From: Amyloporia xantha | Lineage: Eukaryota > Basidiomycota > Agaricomycetes > Polyporales > Adustoporiaceae | NCBI GenBank assembly: GCA_036971615.1 | Contig: JAYKKR010000003.1 | Span: 124,001-188,000 of the forward strand | DNA: 64,000 nucleotides | Direction of reading: 5' to 3' | Part shown: positions 46,003 to 58,613 of the stretch, in pieces | Layout: every line of letters begins with the position of its first letter | Numbering within the stretch: the stretch's first letter is position 1 | Notes under the pieces: generated by a model | Databases searched by the model: none | What the model saw: the letters and a program-made list of their open reading frames with translations, nothing else | What the model was told of the DNA's origin: nothing | Program-made: the position numbers and the translations under genes

Positions 46003-48510
46003 CTTGGATGATAGAAATACATACGACGCAGTGTTCGCTTTTTAAGCCGTCATGACCGTGTTGTGCGCCTAGCATCACAAGGAAGTATTGCCACAACTGG
46101 TATAGTCTGGGTCACACAACTCCCAAGTCCCTTATCGGCTCAAAATGAGAAGGATGAAATTATGCTCGTACCTTAATGAGGATATGCAGTAGAAGACCGT
46201 ATGAACTGCGTGAGGCGTTCAATGTCATCCGTCACTAAGCTCACATACCCTTGTCCGTTTCAGAAGGAGCATTTGAATATGTGCGCGATTCTGAAGACTG
46301 TAGTCGTAGGCGTTTCAACTTGGCATCGATTAATTGCAAATCCTGAGATCACGGCGTCGGGTACAGGCGTTCATGCCAGTGTAGCGCTAGTTTCTCGGCT
46401 ATTCGATCTGTCCAGAGTGTATTACCAACGTGGATCTGGCAGCCGAAAAAGAGCCGCGGGCTTACAACATTAGGTGCGGGGTTTCTCAAACTGGATTGCC
46501 TGGGGCACCACGGAGAATGTAGTCTTCCAGGGTCCCTAAGTCGTGGAAAGGTTTCGGACGGCGCCGAACGGGTGCAATCAGTGAACCTGCTTCCTGATAA
46601 ATTGTGTTGCTTACCGTGTGTAGAGCCATTTTTTCGTGTAGCCTTTAACATTATCCTTGGACCAATTTCTGCCTCGAATCAATGTTGGATTTATTTCGTA
46701 GCTGTGTACGCCGGGCGCCCGCGGTGATTTTACAGCAGATAGCACGGAAACCCCGTGGCACTCAATCAGAAGACCACAGATAGGCGGCGCTGCCACTCCT
46801 GAATGATGGTAGCAACATCAAGCACGTCTGAGAATAGCAATAACGTTGTCTTCCCATGGTTAGCTTGAGTGGAGCAAACAGGGTTATGTTTAGGTCGGGT
46901 TCTATTTCATATACTCACTTGGAGGATTTATACGGGAATGTTGGACCGTCCCTTTGAGGAGGATTCAGGCGCTTTTTGATTTGAGCGCGGTGCAGCCGCT
47001 CGTCGACTCGGACCGCACCGGATGCACTTGAGGTTAATGACCATGGCTTTTCGAACTCCGTGGTGGCTGCTGCTGCACAACAGAGCGAGAGGCGAAGTCA
47101 AAGTCCCCGCCAGTCTGAGTGGAAACAACCTTCTTTTCCTGCCTGTAAACATGCCAAGCCGCGTTTACGATGAATAAATATCATCAGGGAACATGCGGAA
47201 CAAGAGTAATAACCTTGTCTTCCGTTCAAGTTTTTGTGTCTGGCATCCCCTCGAACAATCTATTTCGACATATTTTTAGTACTTTGAATACCTCCTAGTG
47301 GGTGCCATGCATAAGTGCGAATCATACACTTTCTAATACTTGCAGCACAATTGATAATAAATGTCAGTAACAATTAGTCCGAGTGTTACATATATCCGAG
47401 AGAGAACTGAGACCCTCGGAAGTGAATAACAATTGCCCATAAGAAATGTTCTATTACTGCTGACAGTCTGCTGTATAGTAAAGGGGTTGCTACTGTCTCG
47501 TATACCGTTCAAGACTTCGAGCTTCAAGTTGCACAAGGGACTTTGGCTAGCGCGGAGCGGCGGTGCCGTACGGCAGCCAGGGCGGAGTTTGAAAAGCCAT
47601 GCAAAGCTGCTGGGTCAATGTCATTAACCTCAAGTGTCGCATGCGAAAAGTATCGCACAGGGTCTCGCGCCTATCTGTCTCGTTTTCCTGCTACCTTCTA
47701 TGCTTGGGAGACCTCCTAACGTCCCGGAGATCCCATCTGAGACGATCTGAGATATCTTGGAGGTTTTCACAAACTCTCACCGTCACTATCCGGGGATCCT
47801 TACTGATCGAAGAGGTACTACTGTGTGTTGGTTCTCATTAAAGTGATAGAAGAGTTCTGAATGACTGACGTACGATGAAGGAGAAGACTTCCTTCACTTG
47901 CTTAGTTTATTTCGTTTCAACTTTACACGGCCAAAAGGCCGCCACATCTGGTGATTTGATCATCCGTGCGCCAAAAGACCCGATTAGAGAGAAGCTCTGT
48001 GCCTGACGCGAACAGATCCACAGGTAAGTACAATAAGTAACGAGACAAGATTCTTCCCATGACGATAATGCCGCGACACCAGAAATGCCTTCTATTGGCT
48101 CCAAAGACTGTACCCGCGAGCCCATCCATATTCCTGCTTCATGCTGCGGTTCTCAAACAAATCAGGAGACCATGATGGCTGTAAGGTTGTTATGATGCAA
48201 AATAATCCGTTGTGTCAAAGTTGGCGTCTAGCTTCGCGATCTGTCTCTCATATCGACGCGACGTACGCCGCGCATAGCTATCTCACGTGTCGCGAGGCGT
48301 CAAGTCGAAGAAGGATTGTTTATGGTGAAATCAGTACCATTTTAATCTGCTTATAGGGTGGTGCAGCATGTGCTTCCTGACTTCCTTCCAATCGACGCAA
48401 ATTCTCAGAGATATCGAGCCACTTCCTTTCAATTTCCTTCAACATTGTCCTCCCAGACCTTGGTTGTCTTGCACCTCGTGTGGCATCCACTACCTGCCTG
48501 TACACTATCT
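46003..48510. other. Intergenic stretch with possible minus-strand exons
   Basis: A minus-strand exon candidate at about 47070-46918 reads TEFEKPWSLTSSASGAVRVD and then RAQIKKRLNPPQRDGPTFPY, ending at GTGAGT. A second one (about 46800-46611) reads ECHGVSVLSAVKSPRAPGVH and ends at GTAAGC. They may form one unrecognised gene. On the plus strand about 47500-47720 a similar short coding segment occurs (see the inverted pair). The remainder shows nothing. Confidence 0.3.
47024..47637. repeat. Inverted pair of similar coding-like segments
   Basis: The reverse complement of 47024-47070 and the plus strand at 47573-47637 share CAGCCA..GCGGAGTT.GAAAAGCCATG and GTCATTAACCTCAAGTG; the plus copy has about 15 extra bases between the two blocks. 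Both read EFEKP followed by SLTSS. Confidence 0.7.
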
Positions 48511-49723
48511 ATGCAAAGAAAATCGCTCGACGAACAAGCTGATGCGGACATACCTAGGCTGTTCGTTGAGATATCTGACGTCGAAGACTTTGCGAGGTTC
48601 TTCGACGAGAGGGGAGGTCGCTTGTTTCATGCCTGTCGTGATTTGCCATATCCGTTGCCTGTAGACGGACAGGAGCAACAGGTGAGTACACTGTTGGAGG
48701 GTCAGCATACCACTGATCGCTTCCTCAACCAAGTATTCAGTAAGACTAACAATCACTTCAGAGGCAGAATCTGCAACACGTGCTTTTGAGAAGTGCGATC
48801 GGGGAACTTTTTGTGGGACCAGTACGGGAACGGTTAGCTTTCATTCCCGGGATACGGCGACTTGTGGTGGACTTAGGTACCGGTACTGGCTCTTGGTAAG
48901 TTGCACTGCTCTGACGGGAATCGTGGAATATCCAACGCTTATTTTTTGCTACAGGGTCACAAATATGGCATCCCAGTTTCCTGAGGTCAGATTCGACGGC
49001 CTTGACATTGGTGTGTGTCGAACAAACTATTCTACTGAGGAAACTCAATCTTTTTGGCTTTGCCAAGTACCGATACAAACGAGACGTCCTTTGCCGAACG
49101 TGTATTTTCTTATGCAAGACATTTGTCAACCTTTGCATTATCCTGATTCCAGTGTCGACTTCATCCACTCTAGAGACATCGCGCTCGCGGTATGCTACAA
49201 AGCGCATCTCAAGTACTACTCATTAATAGAACCGTCACAGATACGAGATTGGCCTTCTCTTTTGCAAGAAGTTGCTCGGGTGCTAATCCCTGGCGGGATA
49301 TACGTCTCTGGGGAGTGGAGTTATTCCTTGGTCATGAAAAACGGCGGCGATCCAACGTGTCACGCACCGAATACTGCCCGTTTCTTTACAATTGCTTGGT
49401 CGGCTCTTCGCGATCGAGGACTGTCTCTCAGAGGAGAGCACATCTTCTACGAGTTGATCACAAGTCAGGAGTTTTCAAATGTCGGAGGACAAAACTACCT
49501 GCTCTCAACTGCTGGATGGCAGCCTAATCTAGAGGCCACAGGAAAGTCTTTCCAGACATCTCTCGAGATACTTGCCACATCCTTGCGATGCTGGATGATT
49601 GAACAAGGGGTCATGAACCCAGTCGATGGTACACAATTGCTATGGAGGGTTTTGGATGAGATCAAGAAAATACCTGGTATTGGGTTCGTATATAACGTTG
49701 TACATGCACAGAAAATATACTAG
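48511..49723 (+). CDS. SAM-dependent methyltransferase (LaeA/UMTA-like), five exons, 321 aa
   Basis: The exons are 48511-48681, 48762-48895, 48955-49010, 49068-49189 and 49241-49723; introns are 51-80 bp and phases agree. Motif I is VVDLGTGTGSW at residues 92-102, split by an intron; FDGLDI with the ribose-binding acidic residue is at 115-120. DICQPLHYPDSSVDFIHSRD and LLQEVARVLIPGGIYVSGEW give motifs II and III of a class I Rossmann methyltransferase. The C-terminal half is the helical substrate lid common in fungal UMTA/LaeA-like proteins. The start at MQRKSLDEQADAD was chosen because upstream codons lose protein-like composition. It probably methylates a small molecule or protein in cytosol or nucleus; the exact substrate cannot be read from sequence. 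Confidence 0.88.
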
Positions 49724-52700
49724 TCTTTATGTATGTGTCGAAAAAGAGGAATTTTGGAACAGGACACAGCATGACCGGAGATCCCTTCGATCGACTTCTA
49801 GGCGTAGAATGAACTCTGACTAATAACTAAGGATGACAATTACGCCTTCGAGTGCTTACACTTTCTGTTGGGACCAGAAATGCATGGCTCGAAGACCTGC
49901 ACCGACGATACCTAGAACATCAACCATGGATTGCCATATTCTGAGAATGCGATACGGCGGTGTGTTCACAACATATAGAGATCGAGAAACCTGAATTGCA
50001 TCGAACATACGAAAGACTGCCGAAGAGGCTCGATTCTATAGTCTAGTGCATCGTAATTTGCGTGGATATGGATGATCTCCGCAGATGCTTTATCAGCTAG
50101 CAGTATGAGACTTCCATACATTGAGTAGGAAAGTCCTGAGGGATGCGGCGGCATGAGTTGACATCGGACAGAAGATGGTGCACAGAGAGACGACCGGCGC
50201 AAAGCGTGGCAACCTGCGCAGTTTCGTATCGCGCGGAGTATGCTATGTAAGGATTCAGAAGAACGTTGAAGTTATAAGCAGAGAAAGCAGTACTATTATG
50301 CCCACCTAAAGTTCCGCATACCCAAAGCTAACGTCCCTGCTACCTGCACAGTCCCTCATTGACTAGTGGCGGGGAGAGATTCCTTCAGAAGGCAAGCCGC
50401 ATGCCGTCTGGGTGACGCACCAAACAGTTAAGGTATCCATTCAGCTGTCACAACATTGATACTCACCTACCTCGCTTGCGACTTCCTCCGCAACTAATCT
50501 CGAAGCTTTAAGCCGAGGACGAGCTAACAAGTCGTTCTTGTCACGCTCTCGTACGGCTGATGACAAAGGTATCATAACATCTTGGTTTCTGTTTGATGGA
50601 GGGGTGAGGAAGACAAGCATAGGAGACGTGACGAAAGCAGTGCATGTAGGAAGGGACCATGGTGCGAGACGATGCCGTCCTGTAAGATCGCGCCTGACTG
50701 TGTCGAAGCACTCGATCTCGCCACGAAGAGAAGCCGGTCAAGTTTGTCGACGGGCGAGTAGGGTGTGCTCGTGCCTTTTCATACATTCCCTTGAGGAGTG
50801 TCGCTGGACTGGTAGAACGGATGTGTCGTGACAATTCAACATCCCCCAGAGCTTCGTTCTCAGACAGGCGGGTATGAAATCCTGGTCTGCCAGCGTATGT
50901 CGGGATTTGGAGGGCTCTGCCAACAGCAAGAATGTAGCGTGAAGGGTAGTGTACAGCGAAATAGTTTGCGAATTGTGAATGAAGCAATTCGCCGTCAGAG
51001 CAATTACCGGTGGCTATGTCCCGATGTGTCGACTATCCCGAACAAATTTCTCGTGAGAAAACCGTGAGTGCTAAGAGACGCGGCCACCCGTGGAGGACGA
51101 CTTCCATTCCTCAACATGCCATATTATAAATCAACAAAACACGCTGTCGACATGTGTCTGCAGCGAATTGAGCCAGGACGACACAAGGTATTGTAGTTCC
51201 TTTCGATGAAAATCTAGGATAAAAGACTTGGTTACCATGCGCGCTCAATGTCTATTTAGTTATTTTACCGTCGGAAAAATCCAGGATGAACCGCCTGAGT
51301 TTCAGAAGTGAGGAGTTAGGTTCATCAGTTTGATATGACATGAATTTGACATTTGGCTTACCGCCTGGCAGATGTGTAGGCACGAGAAGTTATTTTCATG
51401 CCACGGACAACCCTTTTGGTCTAAAGGCCGACAGAAATTTAGCTATATGTAGGAGCGTCGACAAATATACTTTCTTCTTCTGCAATTTTTTCCGCCCAAG
51501 GAGCGACTATATCTTTTGCCTCTGATCTGGTTGGATCATGGTCAGGCGCAAATTCCACAATGCGCGTGAGCTAGAGAATCTACTTCACACCCGCAGAGCA
51601 GCAAAACCCCGCGCTGAAATTCGAAATAAATGAGAGCTTCTCGGCGCGCTAAGCTATATCACCCGGTGAGGATTCGTGCTTGTGACAGACTTCTGCTTAT
51701 TGCACCAGACGGCAGACGGGGACCCCGAAAGCGACTTCGAGAAGGAACATGTCCCTTGTGTCTTTCGCTTCTACCGAGTGTATTTCTTGTGCGACTGTAT
51801 CATCATCGTGAAGAATTGCTGTGATATTGTACTGTGTGAACCACTCACACGTCGATTGGAACCTAATCAAGAGGCGGGTCCACACTCAATCGTTTAATCT
51901 CCATTCAGCATTAAGTGAGCTTGGGGAATGGATAAGCGACCGATATGCATTGGCGCGAGGTCCGTGGTCTACGGTTCAGAAGGCACAGGTCCGGTGAGTC
52001 GGATATGCGCCTGCGAAAATCTCCGATCGAGTCTTCCGCATTTGATGAATTCCGATCAATTGCCATAACGAGCGGATTCAAAAGTAGGTTAGGTCAGGAC
52101 AAGGTCGGCAGCCGCCTGGCTGCTTCATGCTACTTCAATATGGTCCCAATTCAAGTGCGCGCGTGCGCGTTCTTTCCAGGCCCAGTATGGACCTCGTCAC
52201 GTCGCAAACAAAACCTATTGCTGAGAAAAGCCGGTCATAGCCACCAACGCTCACTAGCACTACCTCGCATGAGTGCATCCGTGGTCAGTCGAATGATCAG
52301 CTCACATGTAATGGACGCCCGCTGCTGTGCGATTTGAGGATGATTCCGACAATTTCTACTGCTATAAAACTAGTCGCCATCAAGAACACTTGAGCTTTCA
52401 ATGATTGTCGTTACATCTCGTCGTCACATGTTGTCGGGGAATCGATACGAATACAGGGCATGTTTACGATGTTCGCACGGAATCTACTCTTTCAACTCTG
52501 CGGAGTGGAGTACGCTTCGGACAGGAACGCGTCGTGTAGCGGATGCGTCGCGACTGTTCTCGCGATGATTCCACCATCGTCTGATGAGCTCGTTCAATCG
52601 CTCCTCCTTTGTAGCATTGCGATAGCTTATGTTCCCAGGATTAGATCATCTTTCCCAACAAAGTACTGTGCTCACGTGTCGACAGCGGGCGGTCATGAGT

Positions 52701-52850
52701 AGCATGAATTGGTCCGTTTTGACTCTGTCTCATTGCTGCTCTCTAGACGTCTAAGAAGGTGATACACATCTCCCTGGTACTTTTTTGAGAATCGAAGCAG
52801 CTAATCCATACGAGGCGTGAAATTTCAGTGATGCTCTAAATCGTGACGTC
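49724..52850. other. Gene-poor stretch
   Basis: No frame shows convincing protein character. A 148-codon minus frame (50987-50541) faces a 97-codon plus frame, and neither has a recognisable motif. There are no repeats or RNA genes visible. Confidence 0.3.
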
Positions 52851-52919
52851 TGCGTGCCCTGCGTAACCCCTACACCAGGCAAAACCACCGCCTACCAAAT
52901 CCGCTCAATGATTTTGAGA

Positions 52920-53800
52920 CCATTGGCTAATACGCACAGCATGGAATCTTGTTTAACGCAAGGCATCCGCAATCCCCATACGCTTCCAGCACCACCTCAG
53001 TCCGTCGTTGGTGCGCTAAACGACACACCGCTCGTGGCACATGCCTCCCCGGGCCATATCCTCGACAACACTGTGGCCCACAGAGTAGAGCAGGATTGCA
53101 ACGTGGTACGTTTTCTCCCTCCTATACCTCTACATGGTCTCCCATTCCTTCATAGTCTTCGGCACTGTCAGCCTCTCCGCCCTGTTCCCCGCTCTCTGGG
53201 TCAATAGCACCGACACTGGGCGAGGAATTGCACACGTCTGACACGGAAGATGTGGTGTTGGCGTCTGTGCACCAGCGCTTCCGAAGCTACACACTAGCAA
53301 ATGCTCTGACGTTTCCATCACCTCAGCTACGCAGACCCGCCGCATGCCACCCCTTCCGACAACAGTCATGTTCAAGTGGTTTATTTTCCATCTTTTCCGC
53401 TACTGAAGACCTGGATATCGTTAATCCAACTGTGGAGCAAGATAGTTGGGTGAAACAAAAGACCCCTCAGCCTGGCCGGTGTGTTTCACCCTACTCTCTC
53501 CGATAGTCACTACGCTCACTGATAACTCTAACGCTTGGTGTGGACAACCATCGCGATGTAGGCTACAGCAGAGTATAGCGGAGGTGGCCTCATTGGGGCC
53601 GAAGACCATTTCTAAATGGATTTTGGAAGATGGACATGTATCTCCTCAGACGTCCAAGAGAAAAGAATTACACAGGCCGGCGTGTCTTCGCTGCAGGAGG
53701 CAGCACAGGTCATGCTCGGTAATTGAAGCCGCTGATATGGAAACTAAGTGCTGGTATGCATGTCTCTTCGTTGCGGGCATGTGTGGGAGGCGCTGAAAGG
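52920..53800 (+). pseudogene. Zn-cluster-like protein remnant
   Basis: Exon candidates on the plus strand are about 52940-53105 (MESCLTQGIRNPHTLPAP), 53160-53480 (SALSASPPCSPLSG, EELHTSDTEDVVLASV) and about 53575-53755 (EVASLGPKTISKWILEDGHV, then RPACLRCRRQHRSCSV). The last contains CX2CX6C and a fourth Cys ten residues later (ADMETKC), the first half of a Zn(II)2Cys6 cluster. The second CX2CX6C half is not found after the donor at 53755. It is either a decayed gene or one whose last exons I could not place. It is compositionally unlike the GC-rich cluster gene at 1987. Confidence 0.4.
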
Positions 53801-54599
53801 CTCTTGAAGGGGCTGTTACCGAAGCGGTGCGGTTTGCAAATATCCAGAAAGTTGTCGTCGAAGATATCGCAAGCCTAAGCGTGCTTTATAGCAATGTAGA
53901 GTGATTGAATGTCCTTCTTGTCACGACAGGCGGCCAGACGTGTGTTCTGTTTCGTGCTACATTTCTTTGGGTTTCCATTGGTTTACGTCCATCGAAGTAG
54001 CTGTCGTCATTCGTCATAGGGAGGTCAAATAACTGAATTATTCAACCAATTTTCTTGCTACAGTCGAGATTGTCCTCTTCCGATAGTACTACTGAACGCT
54101 TTGCTGGCACATTAGCTTTTATACAAGGAAGTGAGTGGTCCATAACAGTGAATGTGTTGTATCGAAAGGGGCCCGACCAGATTGATCATAAAGCAAATGA
54201 GTTTGGACCAGAGCTTAGGGCCTGTCCGGTCAGGATGCGTCAGCTTAGCGTTTACAAACGCCCGCGTGAAGGGTTGTGGGCCAAATAAAGTCGTCTGGCC
54301 GACTGTTGCACACCTAACCTAACCCTCGACAATTAAATGATGGTCCGGCAATATACCGGAATGAGGTCCACACAGTCGGAGTAATGCAAGATGTCCACAT
54401 TTGGATACTTGTGGCTTCGGCTTTTATGGCAATCTAGTCATGACCGATGCCGAGTGGCACAGAGTCCTGGCCAATCCGAATGTCTATGTAATGATAATGC
54501 ATGTCTAGTGTTGGCAATCCCACTCTGAATGGCCGGTTCCAAGACGACAATGTTGGTGATTGATATACTCTAACATCCAAAACATGAGTAGACATAGAG
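53801..54599. other. Intergenic stretch
   Basis: No coding signal accepted. A short CCTAACCTAACCCT run at about 54307-54320 resembles two telomere units in the reverse sense. Confidence 0.3.
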
Positions 54600-55010
54600 T
54601 TATCCATGACCAGCTGTAGCTTCATTTAATAATACAACATCATGAACATTGCTCACGCTTCGTCCTTCAAGGTCAGCTGCCACCTCAAATTCATTTATAT
54701 ACTGGTGGCAATCACCTAGATGCAACAATGAAGTCCATGTTGCATCTCCAATCGGGAAGCTAGGACTCTAATGTTAAGTAATGTAGATCCAACAATACCA
54801 AAAGCAGTAGTACGCACCCATCCCATTTCACTAAATAGAGGAATTCGATGCTATCTGTACATTTGTGGCGACGATACTGGCGTGGTTTGCGCCCCACTAT
54901 ACGTTCAAAAAACCACTCCTCTGGTTGCCGTGGATGAGGACAATCAGGCCGTGCACAGTCCGCATAGCACATAGGAATCTCGTTCATAAATTGACCTGTG
55001 GACGGATAAT
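54600..55010 (-). CDS. Chromodomain protein (3' exons)
   Basis: The minus-strand exon down to 54818 reads PEEWFFERIVGRKPRQYRRH then IEFLYLVKWDG. After a 58-bp intron, exon 54759-54600 continues FPIGDATWTSLLHLGDCHQY, completing a chromodomain (aromatic residues in WFFERI, YLVKW and TW form the usual cage), with the C-terminal helix INEFEVAADLEGRSVSNVHD and the end VVLLNEATAGHG. Phases agree (two bases plus one). The 5' part is unresolved: the frame is open to about 55050 without ATG, with cysteine-rich sequence (CYADCARPDCPHP). Chromodomains bind methylated histone tails. It stands alone, with no integrase upstream, so it is more likely a small host chromodomain protein than a chromovirus remnant. 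Confidence 0.75.
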
Positions 55011-55649
55011 GATGGTTGGTAGGGACACAGTTTCCAGGCTTAAAATTCACGAACGTTCACACCTGTCGTATAATCGTATTGATTGAGTATGAGAGCCTAA
55101 ATGCGCGAAAGGGATGTGTAGAAGAACATACTGCATGATTTCACATAGCGGGCATATGAATTGAGATTCTGATACAAGGCGGGGATCTCCGATGGACACG
55201 CCGACGCATTCAAGGTGGTACCAACAGTTGCAGCTGAACGCTATGCTCGTCAGTCATAGCACAAGAATCCATTATCATTCGGAAAAACACACTTATCGCA
55301 CTGCATGTACTGAGGGAATCAACGACAATCGATGAGCAGTTTCTCGGTTGAGGGCATACAGAAATGAGGGGCCAACCTTGCGGTGCTTCTCGTCACCGAC
55401 CACTTTTTCAGGCCATATACAGGACCAGATGGCGTTGCGCGGTACGCGAACAGAAACAGAATTACACATTGAGTTCTTGGCGCCGAGGTTACGAGTCCTG
55501 AATTTCCTCAGCTTCATCCAAGGTCCGGGTTTCATGTACGACTGGTCTGTGGGGGAGATGACCTGGCTAGAACGCTTTCTGCGGCTCGATGGTGAACCTG
55601 ATAAGGTCTGTTCAGCCCTAGTAAGCGGAGGGCTGGGAGCATGTGTGTC

Positions 55650-56045
55650 AGAAGTACGGCACCTTGTTTAGAGTGCACCTCATGCTTGGAGTGAACGTTT
55701 GTGCGCCGTAGCTACTTGCGGCAAGTGCACACAGGAGAAGGACGAAATATACGTCGTAGTAGCTCCGATGTAGAGGATAGGAACGTTGATAGAGGTGCGT
55801 GGAGACGACGTGTTTTCGTCCAAGGCACACGTGCCGCTCGAAGTTGCGACGCCACTGCGGTTTTAAGAGGACTCGTTTCGAGGAATGATAAGATTCTGCA
55901 TTCAATACACCCCATGCAATCGCTGAGAAGAAGAGTGTTGATAAAGCCAAGAACACTATCAGAAGCCTGGAAGATGTGAGTAGAAAGATCGATGAGTGAT
56001 TTCCATTCATCCTGCTATCGCAGAAGCGTGAATAACGATGCACTT
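55650..56045 (-). CDS. Possible membrane protein exons
   Basis: The minus-strand frame contains two strongly hydrophobic segments, LIVFLALSTLFFSAIAWGVL and VYFVLLLCALAASSYGAQTF, separated by a polar loop rich in Arg/His, and ends at 55650. Upstream minus-strand sequence near 56200 has another hydrophobic stretch (SLSMAVAYVHD). It may be part of a multi-exon membrane protein of the type at 57316, but splice joins were not worked out. The plus strand is also open in places (55348-55671, 56234-56557). Confidence 0.3.
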
Positions 56046-57315
56046 ATGGTTTCTGCCATAGAGAGAATTCATTTGATCGCACTGACATGTGTTCTAAATA
56101 TCTTTAGAAGCATACACGGTTGCAGAACAATCGGCGTAATGAGAATCTGGGGAATCACAGCGCAATCGTGGACGTATGCAACAGCCATGGATAGGCTTAT
56201 CGTGGGAGAAGGACGGTATACAGGGCTGGATCTGTGCATGAAAGGCTGATGGTCAAACTGTTTCCTATCGATGAACGTAGGTGCAATGCACACCGTACAA
56301 GACGCTCCGGATGCGGCATATTCCCCGCAGACGGATTACTTTATCATTGGAGACGCTTCGGAGAATGGTGTGATCCGGATGATTCGCCAATCAATCACAA
56401 CCTCTACCAGTACTGTGGGTGCGTCTACATATTCCGGATGATAGACCGTTGTTGTCGGCTCCCGAACGCTGAAAAGTATGCGGTTATCCTAAGCGCATGC
56501 AATTCTTCACAGGAACTCAATCAGGCACTGCGACATCTCGATGACAAAGGAGTGTGAAGCCTATCTGGAGCTGGCATTGATAAGAGCACGTCGAATCGAA
56601 TCAAGTCTGGGTCGAATAATATCAGATGGAACCTGTATGGAATAATTGTGGCTTGTTGCGACTTGTTGTATCTTGTTAGTTTCAAACACCGATCAGACAT
56701 TGATTCTGTACCACAACGACGCCGTGTCTAGGTGAACGACTTCAAATATAAACAAAACAACGCGAGAATGCTCAGTTTACCATATTACAAGGCCCCAGTC
56801 ATATGCTTGGGACAGGTGATTTAGGCGGAAAACCCCAGATGTGCCGAATAGGATCCGAGCGCAAATGCGAAATGAGGTAAGTGGCTAACCCAGAGTCATT
56901 GAAGACGCGTAAAACTTTTATGTGACAAGCGGTGAGAATACGCCATCCTTTCCAGTGGCATCTTCTTCTGCTCTCCATTTAAGCGACCTGCGCCCTCCTG
57001 TGTCTCAATTGATCATGTCTCAAAAGCGGCGTTTGCTTACGCCAGTCTCTGTTGACTCAGGTAACTTCGCACTGCCCTCGATAACAAATGTTAATATGAC
57101 CGAACTTGTGTCAAATCAATCAAGATGCCTCCATACAGTTGATCCACGGGTTGGCGGGTCTCTACTTGTATGTCATGATCCTCGTTGTGAATTTTATCGT
57201 ATTGATTGATTGCACGCTAACTGCTCAAGCTGGGAAGTTGCCCTTTCCGTGGACTACGAATGGAAAATGATACTTGTCAGGAAGACTTTCCGATGGTCGC
57301 TGGTAGGAAATTTTG

Positions 57316-58310
57316 ATGCCTTGTATCTCGCCCGTCTATAAACACCTCGCATGGCAGGTCTTCTACATGGCGGGACGCTATGCTCTTCTGTTCGCTTTAG
57401 TGTGCATGTGCGTGCACACTCGGTTAATAAACGGAAATGCTGACATGAATTGTGTGATGATATATCGTCTTGTTCCATTAGATTAATAGGGTTCAATGCA
57501 AAATCGTCAGTACTGGATGAGTCTTCTGAATCCGCCATACCTCAGCTCTGACACTCTCCTTTCCACCAGAGAGGTCAATTGCCGAGGCCTGTACATTTTC
57601 ATTCAAGTTAATCACTTTCCTGTGTATCAGAAGTCGTGACTGAACTTCGCTATCTTCAGCTGACAAGTAATGCGGCAGCAGGATTTGCAAACATCAATCT
57701 GTGCATACGCACGTGAGTCTAGTCGGATATATCGCCGTCAGTCCATACCCACCCGTCATTGTTACTCTCAGGATGGTGTTATGGTCAGAGAGTCGACTTG
57801 TTGCTGGGGGCCTCGTGCTCGTTCTACTCGGTCATTGGTCTCTGCTCTTCGAAGGTGATTATCTTTATGGGTGTATTAGCATGAAGCTGAGATACACATC
57901 AACTACAGGTGGCACTCCCGAAGCAGATTGGGCTCCAGGATCGGGCTGTGTCATCGTCCACACCGATACTTCTATTCGGGCAGCGACTTACATATATTCG
58001 ATGGTCCTAAACATACTCATTCTGATCCTCAGTATGGTGAAGCTTCAAGGGTGGAACAACCGGACCCAGCTGGTGAAGCTTCTATTCAAAGACGAATTGG
58101 TATATTTCTTGGTCGCGTAAGTACCAGCTTATGAGCTCCTTTGACATGTGATGTTGTCAACTGATATTCTAATCATGGATTAGCTTCACCGTGAATCTAA
58201 CTGCAACCGTATTTGTATTTCTGAACCGTAACACAGTTATGGGAATCATGCTTGATTTCTCCGCTGTGGTGAGCTGTACAGTGAGATATTTACAAATTAT
58301 GACGCGATGA
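57316..58310 (+). CDS. Multi-pass membrane protein of the mushroom 7TM-like type
   Basis: Exons joined by short introns give hydrophobic segments in order: HLAWQVFYMAGRYALLFALV, NCRGLYIFIQ / LTSNAAAGFANINLCIRT, LVAGGLVLVLLGHWSLLFEG, AATYIYSMVLNILILILSMV, then LLFKDELVYFLVA / FTVNLTATVFVFLNRNTV. The pattern (loop ..WA..GC, then TYIY..LN.LIL, then LVKLLFKDELVYFLVAF) matches a widespread agaricomycete integral membrane family of unknown function. Introns at 57613-57662, 57712-57772, 57855-57909 and 58119-58183 support the frame. The stop used is at 58308-58310. A further plus-strand segment (58470-58613, PTSGSDFANIVQLAPNSRGG) looks like the usual disordered tail and may be a final exon. Plasma- or endomembrane location is inferred. 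Confidence 0.7.
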
Positions 58311-58613
58311 CTTCGTTTGATATTGTTTAACCGAGATCGTTGCATGCCGTGCGGTCCGTCATTTATCCAACTTCATGGAAGCTCAGTTTGAATCTTTGTG
58401 AGCAATATACCAATCATTCTCCATTCAAACACAAGTATTCAATCTTGTGTTGAAACATTTTGATTCAGTGAGGCGGCACCTATGCCCACATCCGGGTCCG
58501 ATTTTGCGAACATAGTTCAACTTGCTCCGAATTCCCGGGGTGGCAATCAGGAAGAAAACATTCAGAATGGCGAGGTATGTCCCGAACACTGGATCGTGCA
58601 TCGGAAAATTTGA

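Noticed and set aside
54307..54320. CCTAACCTAACCCT telomere-like run
   Set aside because: Only two units; expected by chance at this level in 64 kb.
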